Of a DNA stretch of 64,000 bases, positions 48,022 through 61,979 are shown in pieces; the stretch's first letter is position 1, and every line of letters begins with the position of its first letter. The position numbers and the translations under genes were made by a program. The stretch is from assembly GCA_036872755.1 (NCBI GenBank), contig JAVHNS010000018.1:806001-870000 (forward strand), given 5' to 3'. The stretch comes from Orbilia blumenaviensis (Eukaryota > Ascomycota > Orbiliomycetes > Orbiliales > Orbiliaceae). The notes under the pieces are model-generated. The model saw nothing but the letters and a program-made list of their open reading frames with translations, did no database searches and was not told the DNA's origin.

Positions 48022-49158
48022 TAGTCTCAAGATCTGATATGGATGCAGGAAACGGTTCCTGACATTGAACAGGGATTGTGGAAGGGTGGTGGTCTTAGCC
48101 GTGGCACCATTCCGCATTCTCTCTCTTCCTTACCCTCTCTGTCTCGAATCCGAACTCTTCCTTTAAATTTGTGCCTGACCGTGCATTCATCCTAGCTATG
48201 CATCATCATCAGCATCATTTTCATATGTACCGTGAGCCCTTACAACGACTTCCATACTCAGATTATGTATCAGCGCAGGCAAATTTCTTGGGCGTATACC
48301 TGTACCTGTATCTGTACACGTACACGTACGCAGATGTATTATTATATTTCTTATTATTCTTATAAGGGATTATTTGGAAGGGGGTGAGGATTGTATTTTT
48401 AATATTGCCTGTCGCATATCTGCATTCTACCAAATACCCGGAACCACAGAAAAAAAACCTGCAGAGTTTTCTGCTTCACAAATGGCTATTGCAATTACCC
48501 GTGGGCCTGTTCCATCCGGAGGGTGGGTTCTGCAGAATGCCGGTCACTTGAGATGCAAGTAAAATGTATAAGATGTGCATGGACTTTATAAGTCCGGAGT
48601 TATATGAGCACGTACGTATGTATTAGCGCAGAGTACATGTAGAATGGGTACCTTTCGGACCTGAAGCAGGCGTTTGAGCTTCCCTTTATTCGATCAACGC
48701 AGCCGCTTTTAACTTCTGTTCTGTGCAGACCCGAACAGGACCAGACCAGAACAGAACAGACATAAACACCATCTCTCCAACTCCAATCCCGTTCGAACAT
48801 TCATCTGGCCCGACCATCCTCCATCCATTCTGGCTTCTCCGACAATGCCATTACTCTTCTCTCTGGCCAGCCCGCCCTAGAAGCCCTTTCTCTCTCTCTC
48901 CTCTCTCTCCTCTTCCTCCCCTCCCCTCTTCCTTCTTCCTCCGTTCGGTCTTATCCATCTTCTCTCTCCCTCACTCCCACCCACTCTCCACTCCCTCACA
49001 CATTCCCTCACTTGCGTTCTCCCGCGATCCGTCCTCCATTCCTTCCTTTCGCGTGGCCATCTCCAACCTTTCTTTTTCTTCTTCTTCCTCCCTTACCTCT
49101 TTTTCTTTTTTCTTTTTTATAACTCCCAGCAGGGGAGCTTGCTGGCCGGCTCGGAACC
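48022..49158. other. intergenic region with long pyrimidine tract upstream of the RasGAP gene
   Basis: The first part is the OPT transporter 3' UTR. From about 48830 to 49130 the plus strand is strongly C/T-rich (runs of CTCTCT, TTCC and TTCTTC), a common feature of promoters and leaders of filamentous fungal genes. It leads directly into the RasGAP ATG at 49159. Open frames in it are compositional. Confidence 0.55.
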
Positions 49159-49313
49159 ATGGACGAGAACAAGCTGATCCAGACGCTGCTCGAGCGACTA
49201 TCTACTAAAGTACTATCTATCCTTCCCGTCTTCGTCTTTCCTGATCGTAATTCAAAATCGCGGCACCTGCCCAATTTGGAGCTCATCTTTGTATATGAAC
49301 AAGAACAAGAACT

Positions 49314-49349
<36 letters not shown>

Positions 49350-52300
49350 GAATGGAACAATGGAAAACATGAAAATTGCAAGAATATCTGAAGAACAAAG
49401 TAAAAGCTGATACATTCCTAAACTTTGACAAATCACATAGCTTCCAAACCGTTCTGGCGATGAGATAGATGATCTCCGACGAGATGAAATTGTTACGACC
49501 CTAGTAGAGCTGTCCAAGAGCCATATCGAGGCTGTCGCCACCGATCTTATCCGACTAATAGACAACATCACTCCTGTTCGTGCTCTCCTCCTTATAACCC
49601 CTCCTTGGATGTCGCCCCTTCCTATCGCTTCTTCATGTTTCTAATCGCGTGGCATATATGATCATCCGTTTATAGGTGGACACACAACGGCCGAGACTAC
49701 CTCCCCTTGTAGTACTATCCCAGACCTTTCTCGCCGAGCTCCTTGCCGACTGTCTCAGTGCTCATTGGGACTCCAATGAGGAAGAAGAGCATAGCCGTTA
49801 CCACAGCGAACATGAAGATCCTCACACCAACCCTCGCGTGTCGCCTCTTACCGCCCGGAAGATCAGGCGAATCGAGCCTCCACCCCTGAACGAACACCTC
49901 GCTCGGCATATGCTTGACCTTGTTCTTAGACTGTCGCCGAATCCGATAACTACCGACGAATCGGTCGCATCGCCGGCTCAACCAAATGTTGCAGCTAGAA
50001 ACGGACCACAGGGCCAATCCTCAGACGATACAAGCTATGCATCGAAAGCTAGTGAGCTGGATAAGGCTGTTTTTGGGATTATGGAGTATCTCAGCGCTTC
50101 CAATTGGTCGCTGGTGTTCCAGAATCTCCAAAGGGTCCTTAAACAGCTGAGGCAAACTGGGTCAGATGACTACGATGCTAACGGTATACAGCTTCTAGCT
50201 CATGTATGGATCAATTCGAAGCAGCTGTCGCAGATTCTAGGAGATCTTACGACAGCGTTTTACCATGTCAAAAAGCAACACCAGCAGCTCATTGCTCAGT
50301 TACTACCCGAAGCTATTCTAAAATGGATCGATACACACCCTCAGGAATTCGTAAACTTGCATCTGGGTCAACGAAGGCTAGAAGGAGGCGCGGACGTTTT
50401 GTTCGACATGACAAACAACATGGCCGACACGGTGAAAAAGCGGGTGGTGTTCTGGCCCATGCAGACGGCATTGCTTTTGCTCATCCCCGAAGTTTTTCTC
50501 GGATCTATGCTTGGTGAAACCAGTCGAAATCAGAATGCGAGAAGGGTCTTATTCTTAGAGAATCTCCGGAAAACTCTCCGTCTCCAGAGATCCGCTGACA
50601 CTGCAGCTTCTTGCCTTGTAACAATTTGCCGTGCTGCTAGCTACTTCGACAATAATTCCGAAATTGCAATCCTTAGTTTCGCCCTAGACGTACAGAATGA
50701 AATGAAGGAGGAGATATTCAAGAGGAAGTTCGATGAGGATACTGCTCTCGACAGGGATATCATGGTTAAGGCCTTTGTTTCCCTCTGCCACTTATCGAAG
50801 GACCAAGTGGTCGACAACCTGCTTCCCCGATTGTTAGACCGCGCCTCGCATTTATCATACAAAGTTGTCGTCTTCACGGGGGCAGCTATAATAGCATCTC
50901 AGGACCGTACCAATGGCTTCGTATCACTTTACCAAGCGATATCACCTGATGTCCGAGACTTCCTATACACTGTCGGCAATGCAAAACGGAACGGCTCGGT
51001 CAACAACGGTGTTAGTCGTAGGACCGAAAACCAGTCGTCAGAGAGCCTACTATCGTCCGAGTTACTCCACCAACTACTTGAGCTTCTAAAGATACGACCT
51101 AATTTATTGTTTGAAGGTGCTTCGAAGGAGGAAAGTTCAACTTTTTTCGACAAGACTTTGTCGTGCATCTTAAACTGCGCAAGTGAAGACGATACTTTGA
51201 TCACCAAATTGTCAACGGAGTTCGCAAGGCGATTAATATCGAGGGAAACAACTTCGTTGAGTCCGAATAATGCGGCGACGAAGACAGAGGCCGAGGTTCA
51301 GACTGAGTCTTGGAAAGGCGCCTCGGCTACGTTGGTCACGTTTTCCAGGAAGCTTCTAGACTACGATCTTAGTGATCCTACCTTAAAAGTGATGCTTGGC
51401 TTGGTGAGAGATTACATGGAAACCAGACTCAATTTTCTTAAGTCTCCGCCCATGAAAAATCTCATAGACTCTGGTGCAGATGTCGCTGAGAGACAGATCG
51501 CAGGTATCTCGTTAGAAGTATCATTCTTAGTGCTTCTATGCTCTAGCGATCTTGATATTTGCTCTCTCATAACGAGTGCGATCAACATTTTGTGCGAAGA
51601 GGGAAGGTTGACCGAAAACATGGAAGATTTGGAGAGGTCAGGCCTGAGTGTTATGAAAAACTACGCTGTCTACTCAGAACTCTCCTCCCCGAACTTCCGC
51701 ATGACTGGTCCTGTTGCTTTCCAGAAAAGGCTCAGGAAGCTGCTTGTACGGATGATACGTCCCACCGCAGGTATCCTCACGGCTTGGGAGGCCGTCTTCA
51801 CTAAGTGGAAGACGCTTTGCAAGGTCGTCGTAGGCGGGTCGCCTACCAGGCAATCTGCAGTCGATGAACGCACTTTTGTGGAGTGGAGAAACTACTCTGG
51901 TTTCTTGGCCGCTCTGGGTGGTTGTTGTATTTCTCCTCCACCTCAAGAAATCCGGCCAGACGATGCGTCGGTAGCTGGGCTGAGATGGATTGACCGGCTA
52001 GCCCCGGATGGTGACCCATACTCACTTCTGGAAAGGTTCATGCGGCAATGTCTCCAGCTGCTGGTGTGTAGTTCTTTGAACGTTAGAGAGGCGATCCGTG
52101 AGGTTCTCGGGTCTGAAATGAACCCGAGATTGTACGTTTCGTTTTTCAGATCGCTAGAGATCGAGCTGAATAGTGTCTTTGAGAACAACCCAAATGCGAT
52201 TGCACAGTCTGCTGATGGGAAGTTGCTATTCGCTGAGCAGTCTACATCCCTGCTCCGTGCCATCATTGACCGGGTCGAAGATACCCAGGAAAGCTTGATC

Positions 52301-55300
52301 GCCATTGACTTTGGAGCTCTTACTCTTATACTCGCGAAGTTTTTGCATAATCTCAAAGACGATGCGTCGACACTTAGGGCCAAGGTTAAGATGTGTCAAT
52401 TGGTTGAGGTCGTAGCTAGGAAGAAGGACCTGCTGGATCTTAGACAGGATATCCGAGTCCGTAATAGTCTCCTGCAGATCCTTGTTGATTGGATGTCGCG
52501 GTTGGGCAAGGTGTGTAGTTGTCGAAAATACTCTTTCGTCGTATTTGAATGTGGAAATCAAATGTGCTAATATTGTTATCAGTCCGAGCAAGCTGTGGCG
52601 ACTACCGCTGTTCGTAGAGATGAAATCGGTCGTTTGCGGGCGGACCTTGACAGAGCGGCGTTGAAGGCACTGGTCAATCTGCTAGCCCGCCTTCCACTCC
52701 AGCCAACCGAAAGTCATGATGCAGATGCACTAGACGCGAAGTCACAGCTATTCTGCAACTACTTCACTACATTTCTTAACTTGTTAGAGAGCAGCCAGAA
52801 CGAAGTCGAGCGGAGGCGGGACCAGAATGCCGTAGCTATCACCCGAGACGATTCATCCTCGACTTTGGAACTAGCTATCCTGGCGCTATCCAACCTTCTT
52901 AGTGCCAATGTCGATGTCGGTCTTAAATTTTCGCTGGAGATCGGATATCATGAGAATATCGAGATAAGAACGGCGTTCATGCACGTTCTGACCAATATTC
53001 TCACCCAAGGAACCGAATTCTCTTCGCTAGGTGACTCTGCTATCGGAGAAAAGTATGAGAGGATGATTCAACTACTCGTCAATAACTTCAAGTTCGTCCT
53101 CGCCTTGTGCCATTCTTGTCCGACAAGCGAAATCGACGAAATCGCATTTGCACTGCTCAATATCTTTGACTCGAAGGGCCTGGGATTGACACTCCTGAAG
53201 GAGCTTATTGAACAGGAAGTTGCTAACACTGGTAAGCCATCCCGTCCTAATTGGTATATATGTGGCGCTCACGAATTGTATAGAAAGTGAATCTGAGCTT
53301 CTACGGCGAAACTGCGTCGCTACAAAGATGCTTTCGGTCTTTGCAAAGTGGAAGGGTGCAAACTACCTCCGCCAGACGCTTCAGAAGGTCCTCGAGAAGC
53401 TATTGAACTCAGCAGACGAGCTAGACTTTGAACTCGACCCCGCAAGGACTTCGTCGCCGGAAGAGCTCCAGCGTAATGCACTGCAGCTGCGTTTTGTCAC
53501 AAATGTTTTCATCGAGGAGATCTGCAAGAGTGTTCCACAAGTACCTGCATCCTTCAAATATATCTGCCATACAATCACGACCGCCGTCACAACCAGGTTC
53601 CCGGAAGCCAAATTTACTGCTGTCGGAGCCTTTATTTTCCTTCGATTCTTCTGTCCTGCCATCGTTGCTCCCGACTCTGAGGGTTTAGTAAAGTCTATAC
53701 CCAAGAGAGGAATGCGACGAGGCCTTCTTTTGATTGCTAAAGTTGTACAAAATCTCGCGAATAACGTTCTTTTTGGTGCAAAAGAGCCTTACATGATACC
53801 CCTGAATGATTTTTTGACTTTGAATATTTATCGAGTTACGACATTTTTGCGTGATATTGCGGTAAGTCGATCCTGTATCTTTGGGATTGGTTAATTCTAG
53901 ACTAACGTTCTTTCTTTCTTAATATTGCAGAGCCCCATCAGTATTCCTGACCAAGCTGCCGCTGTGGAGGTTTTCGATTTTGGCAGCTGCATAGCCTTGC
54001 ATAGGTTTATGTACGATCACTGGGAAGTCGTGCGACAGAAGTTGTTGCATCCGCGCATAACGAGTCCAGTAGCTCAGAGCAGTGTCACTATGAAATATAC
54101 CGCGAATGATCTCAAGGCGCCTGTTGCGGAGTTTTCGGCATTGATACCAACACTTGGGGCACCGCCGCTGGATTTCTCGTGGACCCGGCCGCAGTTACAG
54201 GCGACTATCCAGCCGTCGTATTATCGGTTTCAGCAGTTTATGTTGAGGAATTCCGGAAGGAGCGTGGAGCCTATCACCTCTGCTAGGATCGTGTATGACG
54301 GTGGCGAGTCGAAGGTACATATACAAAGATAATCCCCTTTCATACAAGAATACCAATCTAATAGTGCTATAGGACGGAATGCCTGTCATCTGCATTATAC
54401 TCCGAAATATTAATGCGGAAACAATCGACATCGAACTACTCATATATTGTTTCTTAAAGGTGGGTTATCAGGTCCTAATTATACCAAACAAAAAATACTA
54501 ACAGAGTTGCAGATTGCTGGCCGCATGTGGAGCAAGCCGTTTGGCCTTCTCATCGATGCGACTTCCTACACCATCGGCAATGAGCTTCCTGACGATATCC
54601 CTAAGAAGCTGGATGCGTTGAGCCCACCCGAGATGCTAGCGAACATGAAACGGTTCTACGTCTACAATATGAACAGTGCATATAGGAAATATCTCCGCCG
54701 GATGATCAGACACGCCTATAAAGATGATACCAGCGGGTTCCACCCGAAGAACATCGAGTATACTCTGCTTGGCAACCTGAGCGAGCTCGAACGACACTTC
54801 CACCTGCCCTCCCTACACTTGCCGAAAGACACTATGTCTCTGGTAGCAGACTCGAGATTTGTGTTCCAACCTGTCACACGTCTGTCTAAGACTAAGGGCC
54901 GGATTGACGTAGTGATCAAGATTGGTAGTCAGTACATACAAATCACGACGACTAAGAAGCAGGATATCTTTCCGGGGCCACGTATGCAGGCTGTTGTCAA
55001 CGATATCTTCTCACTATCGGAAATAGAAGAGGCTAATGCGTCTTTCCACACGGAGGAGGAGAATGCGTTCGGGATCAAGACGGAGAACGGAAAGGTGGCG
55101 ATGTTCTTCTCGAGTCCAAGGAGAGCCGATATTCTTCACCATATTAAGTCTGCCAAATCAAAATCGATGAAGGATAGTCGGCCGTCCCCGCTCAGTGAGA
55201 GAGTCATCAGACCCGAAGATGTCCCTGGCACCTTACTCAACATTGCACTCATGAATATGGGAAGCGTAGACCAATCGCTGAGAATCTCGGCATATAATCT

Positions 55301-57587
55301 TCTTTGCGCTCTGTGCCAGACGTTCAGGTTTAATGTCGACCGGCAATTCGTTAGCGCGAAGGGCCTTAGCATACCTGCAGATTCTCTCAATTTAATAGTT
55401 GGGGTTAGCGAGAAGTTGGCTGCCAATGAACCGCAGTTAACCTTTGACTTCCTTACCGAATTCTTCGTCGGTTGGGCCAAATCGCCCCTGCAACAAAGGC
55501 CGCTGAGTATACTGTATATGGCGCCATGGCTAGTGAATCTTCATGCGCAGGTATTGGCTCTTGACGGCGACAGCGAGAGGGGCAAAGAGCGACTCGCGGG
55601 GATTGCTCGGAAGTTAATAGAGATCACAGTCAACGAAACAACTCTCTACAGCAACTTCCAGCAAAATGCGTGGTCGGTGATTAGCAGGGATGAGAGTCTT
55701 TTGGAAGTATTCTTCGAAGAACTGATAAAGAGCGCTATCAACTACGGATTCGGTTCCGCAGAAGCCGAGGTGATCGGATCCATCGCTGCGTCCTTTGGCA
55801 CATTGACAATGCGTGGAAAGATCATTGCACGTGTGAGGAAAGCGCTGAATAGAACCTCGCTCAGGCCGACAAGACATCTCAAGGACAATGTAATCTGGAA
55901 AGAGATGTGCGTCCTGCTCCGGATATGCCTGGCCATTTCTTTTGATAGCAGAGCGCAAGCGCAGATGTTCTTGCCGGAGCTGTTCCACATCATCACTATG
56001 GTTGTCAATTGTGGAAGCCCGAACGTTAGAACCACCGTTCATAGCTTGCTCATCAATACCGTGCACTCAATATGCACATCGTTCCCATTAGATGATGAGA
56101 ACCTTAGCAAACTAAAGGCGATCCTCGCGTCTCTCTCGGAGCCAAAACTGGGGCTTTTATTCAGCATACACCGGTCGCGGGATGGTACGAATGAGGAGAA
56201 TAGAACGACAACAGAGACTAACTCGTCGACCTCATCGACGGAGACTATCACGAATCTTCTGTTGGAAATTATCGCCATCGCTGCTCCCTCCGTTGATATG
56301 GCCAATATATGGAGAGCCAGGTGGATGAGCCTTGTAGCCAGCACGGCATTCCAGAATAACCCGGCTATCCAGCCCCGCGCTTTTGCCGTGATGGGTTGTC
56401 TAGCCCGAGAGGACGTTGATGACGACCTGCTCTACCAGGTCTTGGTGGCCTTACGCAGTGCTCTGGCAAGATTCGTGGAACAAGGGGATGCCGAGATGTT
56501 GGTCAGCATAATCACCAGTTTGACCAAGATGGCGAATAACCTCCCTCCTTCGTCGAGATACCTGCATCAAATGTTCTGGTTAGCGATGTCGCTTATACGG
56601 GTTGGTCCACCGTCTCTATTCAATTGCTCTGCCGGGCTCCTGCAGGCTGTTCTACGTGTCATCGCGTCGTCGGATGAGTTCAAAGATGGAAGGATGGCCG
56701 TTGTGCTCATGCAGGGAAGGTTCACGGTGGAAGAAGCTGCCGCCGCAGTTGATGATCTCTTCGGTATCAACTTTGAGATGGCGTTCTTCGCTTACTCTGC
56801 CTGCTTTTGCATCGTGAAGGGTCTATCGGACCCTACTACCCGAGCTGCAACTCTACGGACGTTCACAACGTTCCTTGAAGTCGTCACGACCAATATCCCC
56901 GAGACTGAGAAGGGAGAAATGCATAGCTCCTACATCCCATATTTGAGCTGCTTGGTACCTAGAGCAGCGAACGCCGACGATTGGAAGGATATTTGGCTGG
57001 GTGGGGTGCCAATGCAGAAAGCTGAGAACATCATGAACTGGTCGCAGCTGATCCAGAGGATCATTGCTACTGATGAGAAGGAACTTTTGCTCTGCCTCGC
57101 CTTGGCAGTGATTGACTTCCGAACGTCCGACGAGAGCATCCAGAATGCTGGCCTACAGCTATTTGAACACACCGCGGCACACCGCCCCGAGGTGTTTATT
57201 CTAATGTGAGCGCTTCCTCTTCTCTAGGCATATTTTCTTTTTAACTCACATTGTAATTTCTAGGCACGACCGCGTCATGGCTGAACTAGAGGAGATTTTA
57301 ATATCTTCGCAAAGCCAGACAATGTTGAAGGCGACGCATGAAGTGATCAGAAAAATCGCTAGCGATAGGCGGTACTCAGACCGCCAGGGGACTCAGGATG
57401 TTCTCGACCGGATACTTGATAGTATTGGGTTCTCCGGGATATGGTCCTCAACAACATTCAAGAGAACATCTAACGACCAGGAGCGGATGTGTGTCGACCG
57501 GTTGATTGAGGTGAGCATCACAAACATTGTATTATGACAATAAAATAACACAAGCTGATTTTTCCGCAACAGTTGATTATCGCATAA
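49159..57587 (+). CDS. IRA/neurofibromin-type Ras GTPase-activating protein, 2557 aa
   Basis: Ten exons join in phase: 49159-49209, 49441-49575, 49676-52510, 52583-53231, 53284-53861, 53931-54314, 54373-54459, 54513-57205, 57264-57510, 57573-57587. The product is a giant HEAT-like protein with a central RasGAP domain (about residues 1150-1420). The arginine-finger block is LLRRNCVATKMLSVF near 1229, and the family signature FLRFFCPAIVAP is near 1342. A Sec14/PH-like module follows (DGMPVICIILRNIN, FGLLIDAT, then PKNIEYTLLGNLSELERH), as in neurofibromin. These proteins accelerate GTP hydrolysis by Ras and so limit Ras-cAMP signalling. The last coding exon is only four codons plus stop (LIIA). 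Intron 1 carries a 27-base A run. Length lies just below human NF1 (2818) and yeast Ira1/2 (about 3080). Confidence 0.95.
49319..49345. repeat. 27-base A run in RasGAP intron 1
   Basis: Uninterrupted A tract about 110 bases after the donor at 49210. It is likely polymorphic in length. Confidence 0.85.
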
Positions 57588-58552
57588 TCATATACACGGT
57601 TTCTATAGCCAATCTATCTGATATATCTTCGATATCTAATTTCTTTTCCATTTTTTATATTTAATATATTCTCCGATCTTTCTACCATATTCCTTAGTAC
57701 AACTATTCACGTCTTCGGAGACAAATTTCCTCAGATTTTCAATTCTGAAACCTTCGTTTCTTTTTCTTTCTTTATCTCTTCCTTCAAATTACCGCCCTTT
57801 TTCTTTTACTTATTTTGCTCAGGTTCCACGACCTTTATTTTTAGTACCCAAGCCCCACATTCCGAGTATGAAGCCATTTCCTTATTTCATCTCTCTATAT
57901 TCTTTGATCTCCTTTCTTTTCATTTTATGAATATATATATATATATCTATGTATGTAGATGGTTCTACTTCTTTGTTATGAAAAAAAAAAAAAAGCAAAG
58001 CAAAGTTACGCAATTGCACAAGAACTGTTCTAAAGCCTCTTCCCACGAACTTGTCGCAAGCGTCCTTCTTCAGCGAATGGCATTCGTACACGGTTCTTCA
58101 TTCTTCTCCTTTTATTTTGTTTCCTCTTTTCTTTTTATTTTCAATTTTAGCCGAGAAATACAAATAATGGGGTTGGAATAATCATATGGGTCCACGCGTA
58201 ACGTATTAGAACAGGCTTAGGGCAGGTAGTTAGTATCACTACAATGGAAAGAAAGATTGCTCACTGCCCTTACTGATAACAACAGCGTGGGCTAAAGTGG
58301 AGGTTTGTTTTGACTTCTTCGAGTCTTTATCTTACAAAAGGTACAGGAGTCTTTTATGCGGACATGAGTGGTAAGACAGACATGGACATGCTGTCAAAAA
58401 AAAAAGAAAACAGAAAAGTAAGAAAGAGCAAAAAAAAAAAAGGGAAAGCATATAATAAAATCCAAGATCCCTGTTTCCCCTCAAATATTATATTGTACAA
58501 AGGTGATAAAAGGCGAAGGCCTAGATGTAATCCAAGCTATCGTTGTGTTCAT
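57588..58552. other. intergenic region between convergent genes
   Basis: T-rich 3' UTR of the RasGAP gene and 3' UTR of RAT1 on the other strand. It contains a TA repeat near 57930-57950 and A runs near 57979-57993 and 58428-58442. No gene is supported. Confidence 0.5.
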
Positions 58553-61500
58553 CTAGCCCATCCAACTATTATTGCCCCGGTTATAAGAACCACCGCGGCC
58601 ACCTTGTCCGTACCCTCCACCTCCTTGATATCCACCTCTACGGTCCTGCTGTGGAGGACGGGAGTCATATGGTCGGCGGTCAAATGAGTTATTGTTGTTG
58701 TAATCACGACGTTCACCTCCACCGCCGCGTTCGTAGGAGCTTCTTCGATCGTCACGGTACCCTTCATTCCCACCCCCACCTCCTCCGTACCCGTTCCTGT
58801 CGTTATAAGAGCGATCGTAACCACCACCTCCCCCTTGGTACCCGCCACCACCCTGTCGGTTATAATTTTGTGGATTATTGTACCCCTGGTTGTTCCCGTA
58901 TGATTGATAACCCGAACCACCGCCACTGTACTGTCCGTTTCCGTAACCTTGCTGGGGTTGTTGGTATCCTTGACCGTACCTGAAGTCGAAGTTTTGGTTA
59001 CCAGGTGGGGCCCAACCAGCTGGTAGGCTAGGACCCCTAACTCCAGAGGGAGGTACGATCGGACGATCGGATTGATGGCGCCCACCCCCACCCCTACCTC
59101 TGCCTGAGTGTGACCTATCAAGATAGCCGCCTCCATATCTTCCACCGTTGCCTTGCTGTTTGTTTATAATGAAGTCTTTATCCGCTGTCGTCAAGGCCGG
59201 ATTTTTCAACACGACACCACGAAGAAGCATTGATTTATGCAGATGCTTCTTCTCGGGAAGCAAATAAATGACACTATTTTCTAATTAGTACGGGATATCG
59301 CGGCTGATGCAACTGGGGTTCTTACCTCATTGACTGGTCGTCCTCAATATCTCCATAGGTATCGGATTTGACGTTCGTGAAAGGGAATGAAACGCTGCTA
59401 TGTGGTATAAAGGTTGGGTCTTTCCTCACCCCACCGGAGAGTCCTTCGCTCAATCGCGGATCGAGCTCAAAGTCGCCATCAATCGCCCGCTTAGAGAAAA
59501 AGTGGCAGGCCAGCTCATCGTAAAGGGGGTGGGATTCAGAAAACAGCAGCAACTCATTTCCCATTTCGTTGCGCTCCTTCTCTTCGGCCGGGATCTGAGG
59601 ATATATCTTATTCATCGCGTCTAGCAAACGAGTTTCGTCAATGAATGGGAGGATGGCAACACCCTGCCAAGCAAACTTCTTCCCATTCAGGTCAATGGGG
59701 AAGTCCTCAGGGTAGAAGTCTATGATCTCGGAATCCTCCTCTGTCATCAGTGGCCAGAAAGCCTTGGGAATATTGTGTTTACTAGCAGCGGGCAAGACGC
59801 CCATCAGCTGCTCAAACGGTTTAAATGGTTGGCCAAGCGTAAACTCCATCTTGAGCTCCCCAATGTTTTCGAAATCTTGGGCGAATGGTGCATAGTGGTA
59901 CGGATAATACCAGGTCCACGAAGGACAGCCTTGGAAGTAGTACAGCAAAACCCAGCAGAGCCCCTCCACGTAGGCGTTGGCGACCTCCCTTCGGAAATTG
60001 GTATCAGAGGGGGGGCGGCCGAACTTTTGCTCGTAGTACCGGTCCCGATAGCCAGGTTCCCAAAGTTTGACTGTATCCGTATTTTCTTCTCCGGGTGCGG
60101 CCCCAGTTGGGGTCTGGTTTCCTGAATCTGCTTGCATTGTTTCCAGTTTCCGCTTCCCAAGGACCGATGGATGATCAGCCTCCTGTTGCGGCTCAGGCTC
60201 AGGCCCGGCTTCGGCTCCGGCTTCGGCTTCGGCTTCGGCTTCGGCTTCGGCTTCGGCTTCGGCTGATGGTTCGGGAGCCGAAGAAGTTGTAGGCGCCGTA
60301 TTTTGTAGCATCTGGGCTTTTAAAGCCGCAGCTGCGCTCTTGTTAGCATAGTTTGCCGTCCTAATTTCTGCCCTGTTGACAACAACATCATGGTTGAGTT
60401 TCTTAGTCTTTTCAGAATGGTCATTCGGTGCAAAAAGAGGAATGTTGGCTGGGTGCGCAGTTGGTATACGCTCGTTCTTGCCCCGATGTATAGGGAGCTT
60501 GTCGGTTCCAGAATTGCCGCTGGCCTCCTCTTGTAGTTTTCTTCGTTTAGCATTCGCCTCCCTTCTTTCTTCAACTTGGCGGCGCTTCCTAAATATCGCA
60601 TCCTCTTGTTTTGCTAGTCCATCGAGAATTAGTTGCGCTCTGTCAAGATGAACATTGCCATCAGTTGTAACAAATCCCTTCATTGCCGCCAGGTTCTCCC
60701 TCCAAATTGACGTAAGTGTGTCGATACCCGCGTCTCTGATTTCCAAACTTGGGAAGTGGGGCAAGAAGTCATTCCCAACAAAGAAACAAAGGAATACCCA
60801 GTCATCTATTGCTCTCTCAAGATCCCACTGGAACGAGAGGCCTGCGACATGCAATTCCACAGCTAAGTACTCTCTCAGAACGCCAACATCTAGCCAAATA
60901 AATGGTTTCCGCGGGTTCGCCTTCGATTTCTCGTCAAACTCGCCTTCCTTTTCCTTTGCTTTCCCAGTACATTCTTCCGCTCTATGGCCTTTCTGATTGC
61001 AGATCCTACACACCCGAGGTTTAGAATCCTGGGCGAAGACATCTTCTCGGAGAACTCTAAAATGGGGTTCGTGGGTCGCAAGACCCAACATGATTAAATC
61101 TGCATCAAGCCCGTAGATAACGTGTCTCGTATTTGGATCATGTTCTGGATGTGATCTCTGACTCCTCACAAATTCCATGATCTTGTGTTCACCTTCGCCA
61201 GGGACGGAAGAATCTGATATTATAACTTTCAACTAGCGATGAAACTGTTAACTTGATGCCCGTTTTGAATATGCAAAAGTTGTAACTGTACCTTTGCCCA
61301 ACCAGGGTCGCTATTCAGCTTGTACGCAACCCAGTATTTAAGAGCAATTGATAAGATGTCCATAAATGGTGTCCCGGGAGTAATAGCATTGCTGTCCCAG
61401 CCTTTCTTTTGGAGATTGGTATCAATATCTGTACCCTTGGAAGCTAGCAGTTTTACGAATTCTGCCACTTGTTCCTCCTTTTCCTTCGCTTCTTGGGCGG

Positions 61501-61979
61501 ATCGGAATCGCCTAGATCGCTGCTGATTCATCTTGGCACGGGGAGCGACACCGTCGACGGCCATCATGAGGAGCTTGCGCGGTCTAACCATTGCAACCAC
61601 CCTTTCCGTATACCTAAATACCTCCAGCATCATTTCTTGTTCGGTTTCTGGTGGAGGACGGTCTTCGGGATGTGAACAAGGGTGGACAATTCCGTTCATA
61701 TCGAGGTAAAGATTGTCGAGTTCCTATGGGATAGTTAGACTGTAACGCATCAATCACCGAGATACGATTTATTATCCTCGCATACCTCGCCATTCGGGTT
61801 CGGTCCCGTGGTATCAACCGGAATTTCTTGGCCATCGATTTCTTGCGGTAAGGCTTCTAATACTGGGCTGATGATCTTTGGGTACTTTTGCGAAAGCCAT
61901 CGGAAGAATGCTGGAACACTATACAAGAACAGTCTTTAGCGGGGTGGCTTTATCGAGTCTAGACAGATACATACCCCAT
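58553..61979 (-). CDS. RAT1: nuclear 5'-3' exoribonuclease Rat1/XRN2, 1065 aa
   Basis: Five exons join in phase on the minus strand: 61979-61975, 61918-61786, 61723-61292, 61232-59326 and 59273-58553. Rat1 degrades uncapped RNA in the nucleus and drives torpedo termination and rRNA processing with Rai1. The N-terminus is [16 protein letters not shown], diagnostic for the XRN family. Catalytic-domain text includes [74 protein letters not shown] and [20 protein letters not shown] knuckle ([14 protein letters not shown]) marks the nuclear paralogue rather than Xrn1. A linker holds an (EA)n run, and the C-terminus is rich in G, Y, N and RGG. The first coding exon is just ATGGG. Confidence 0.96.
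60219..60264. repeat. GGCTTC hexanucleotide repeat coding Glu-Ala
   Basis: Seven to eight near-perfect GGCTTC units in the RAT1 linker, with diverged units on the low-coordinate side. On the minus strand it reads alternating Ala and Glu. Expansion or contraction would keep the frame. Confidence 0.85.

Noticed and set aside
48723..49208. 161-codon plus-strand frame rich in S, P, L and F before the RasGAP start
   Set aside because: It is translated pyrimidine-tract sequence and does not match the conserved RasGAP N-terminus, which starts at 49159.
58549..59145. 198-codon alternative minus-strand frame overlapping the RAT1 3' exon
   Set aside because: It is a shifted frame through the G/Y/N-rich repeat tail; the RAT1 frame continues in phase from the catalytic exons.
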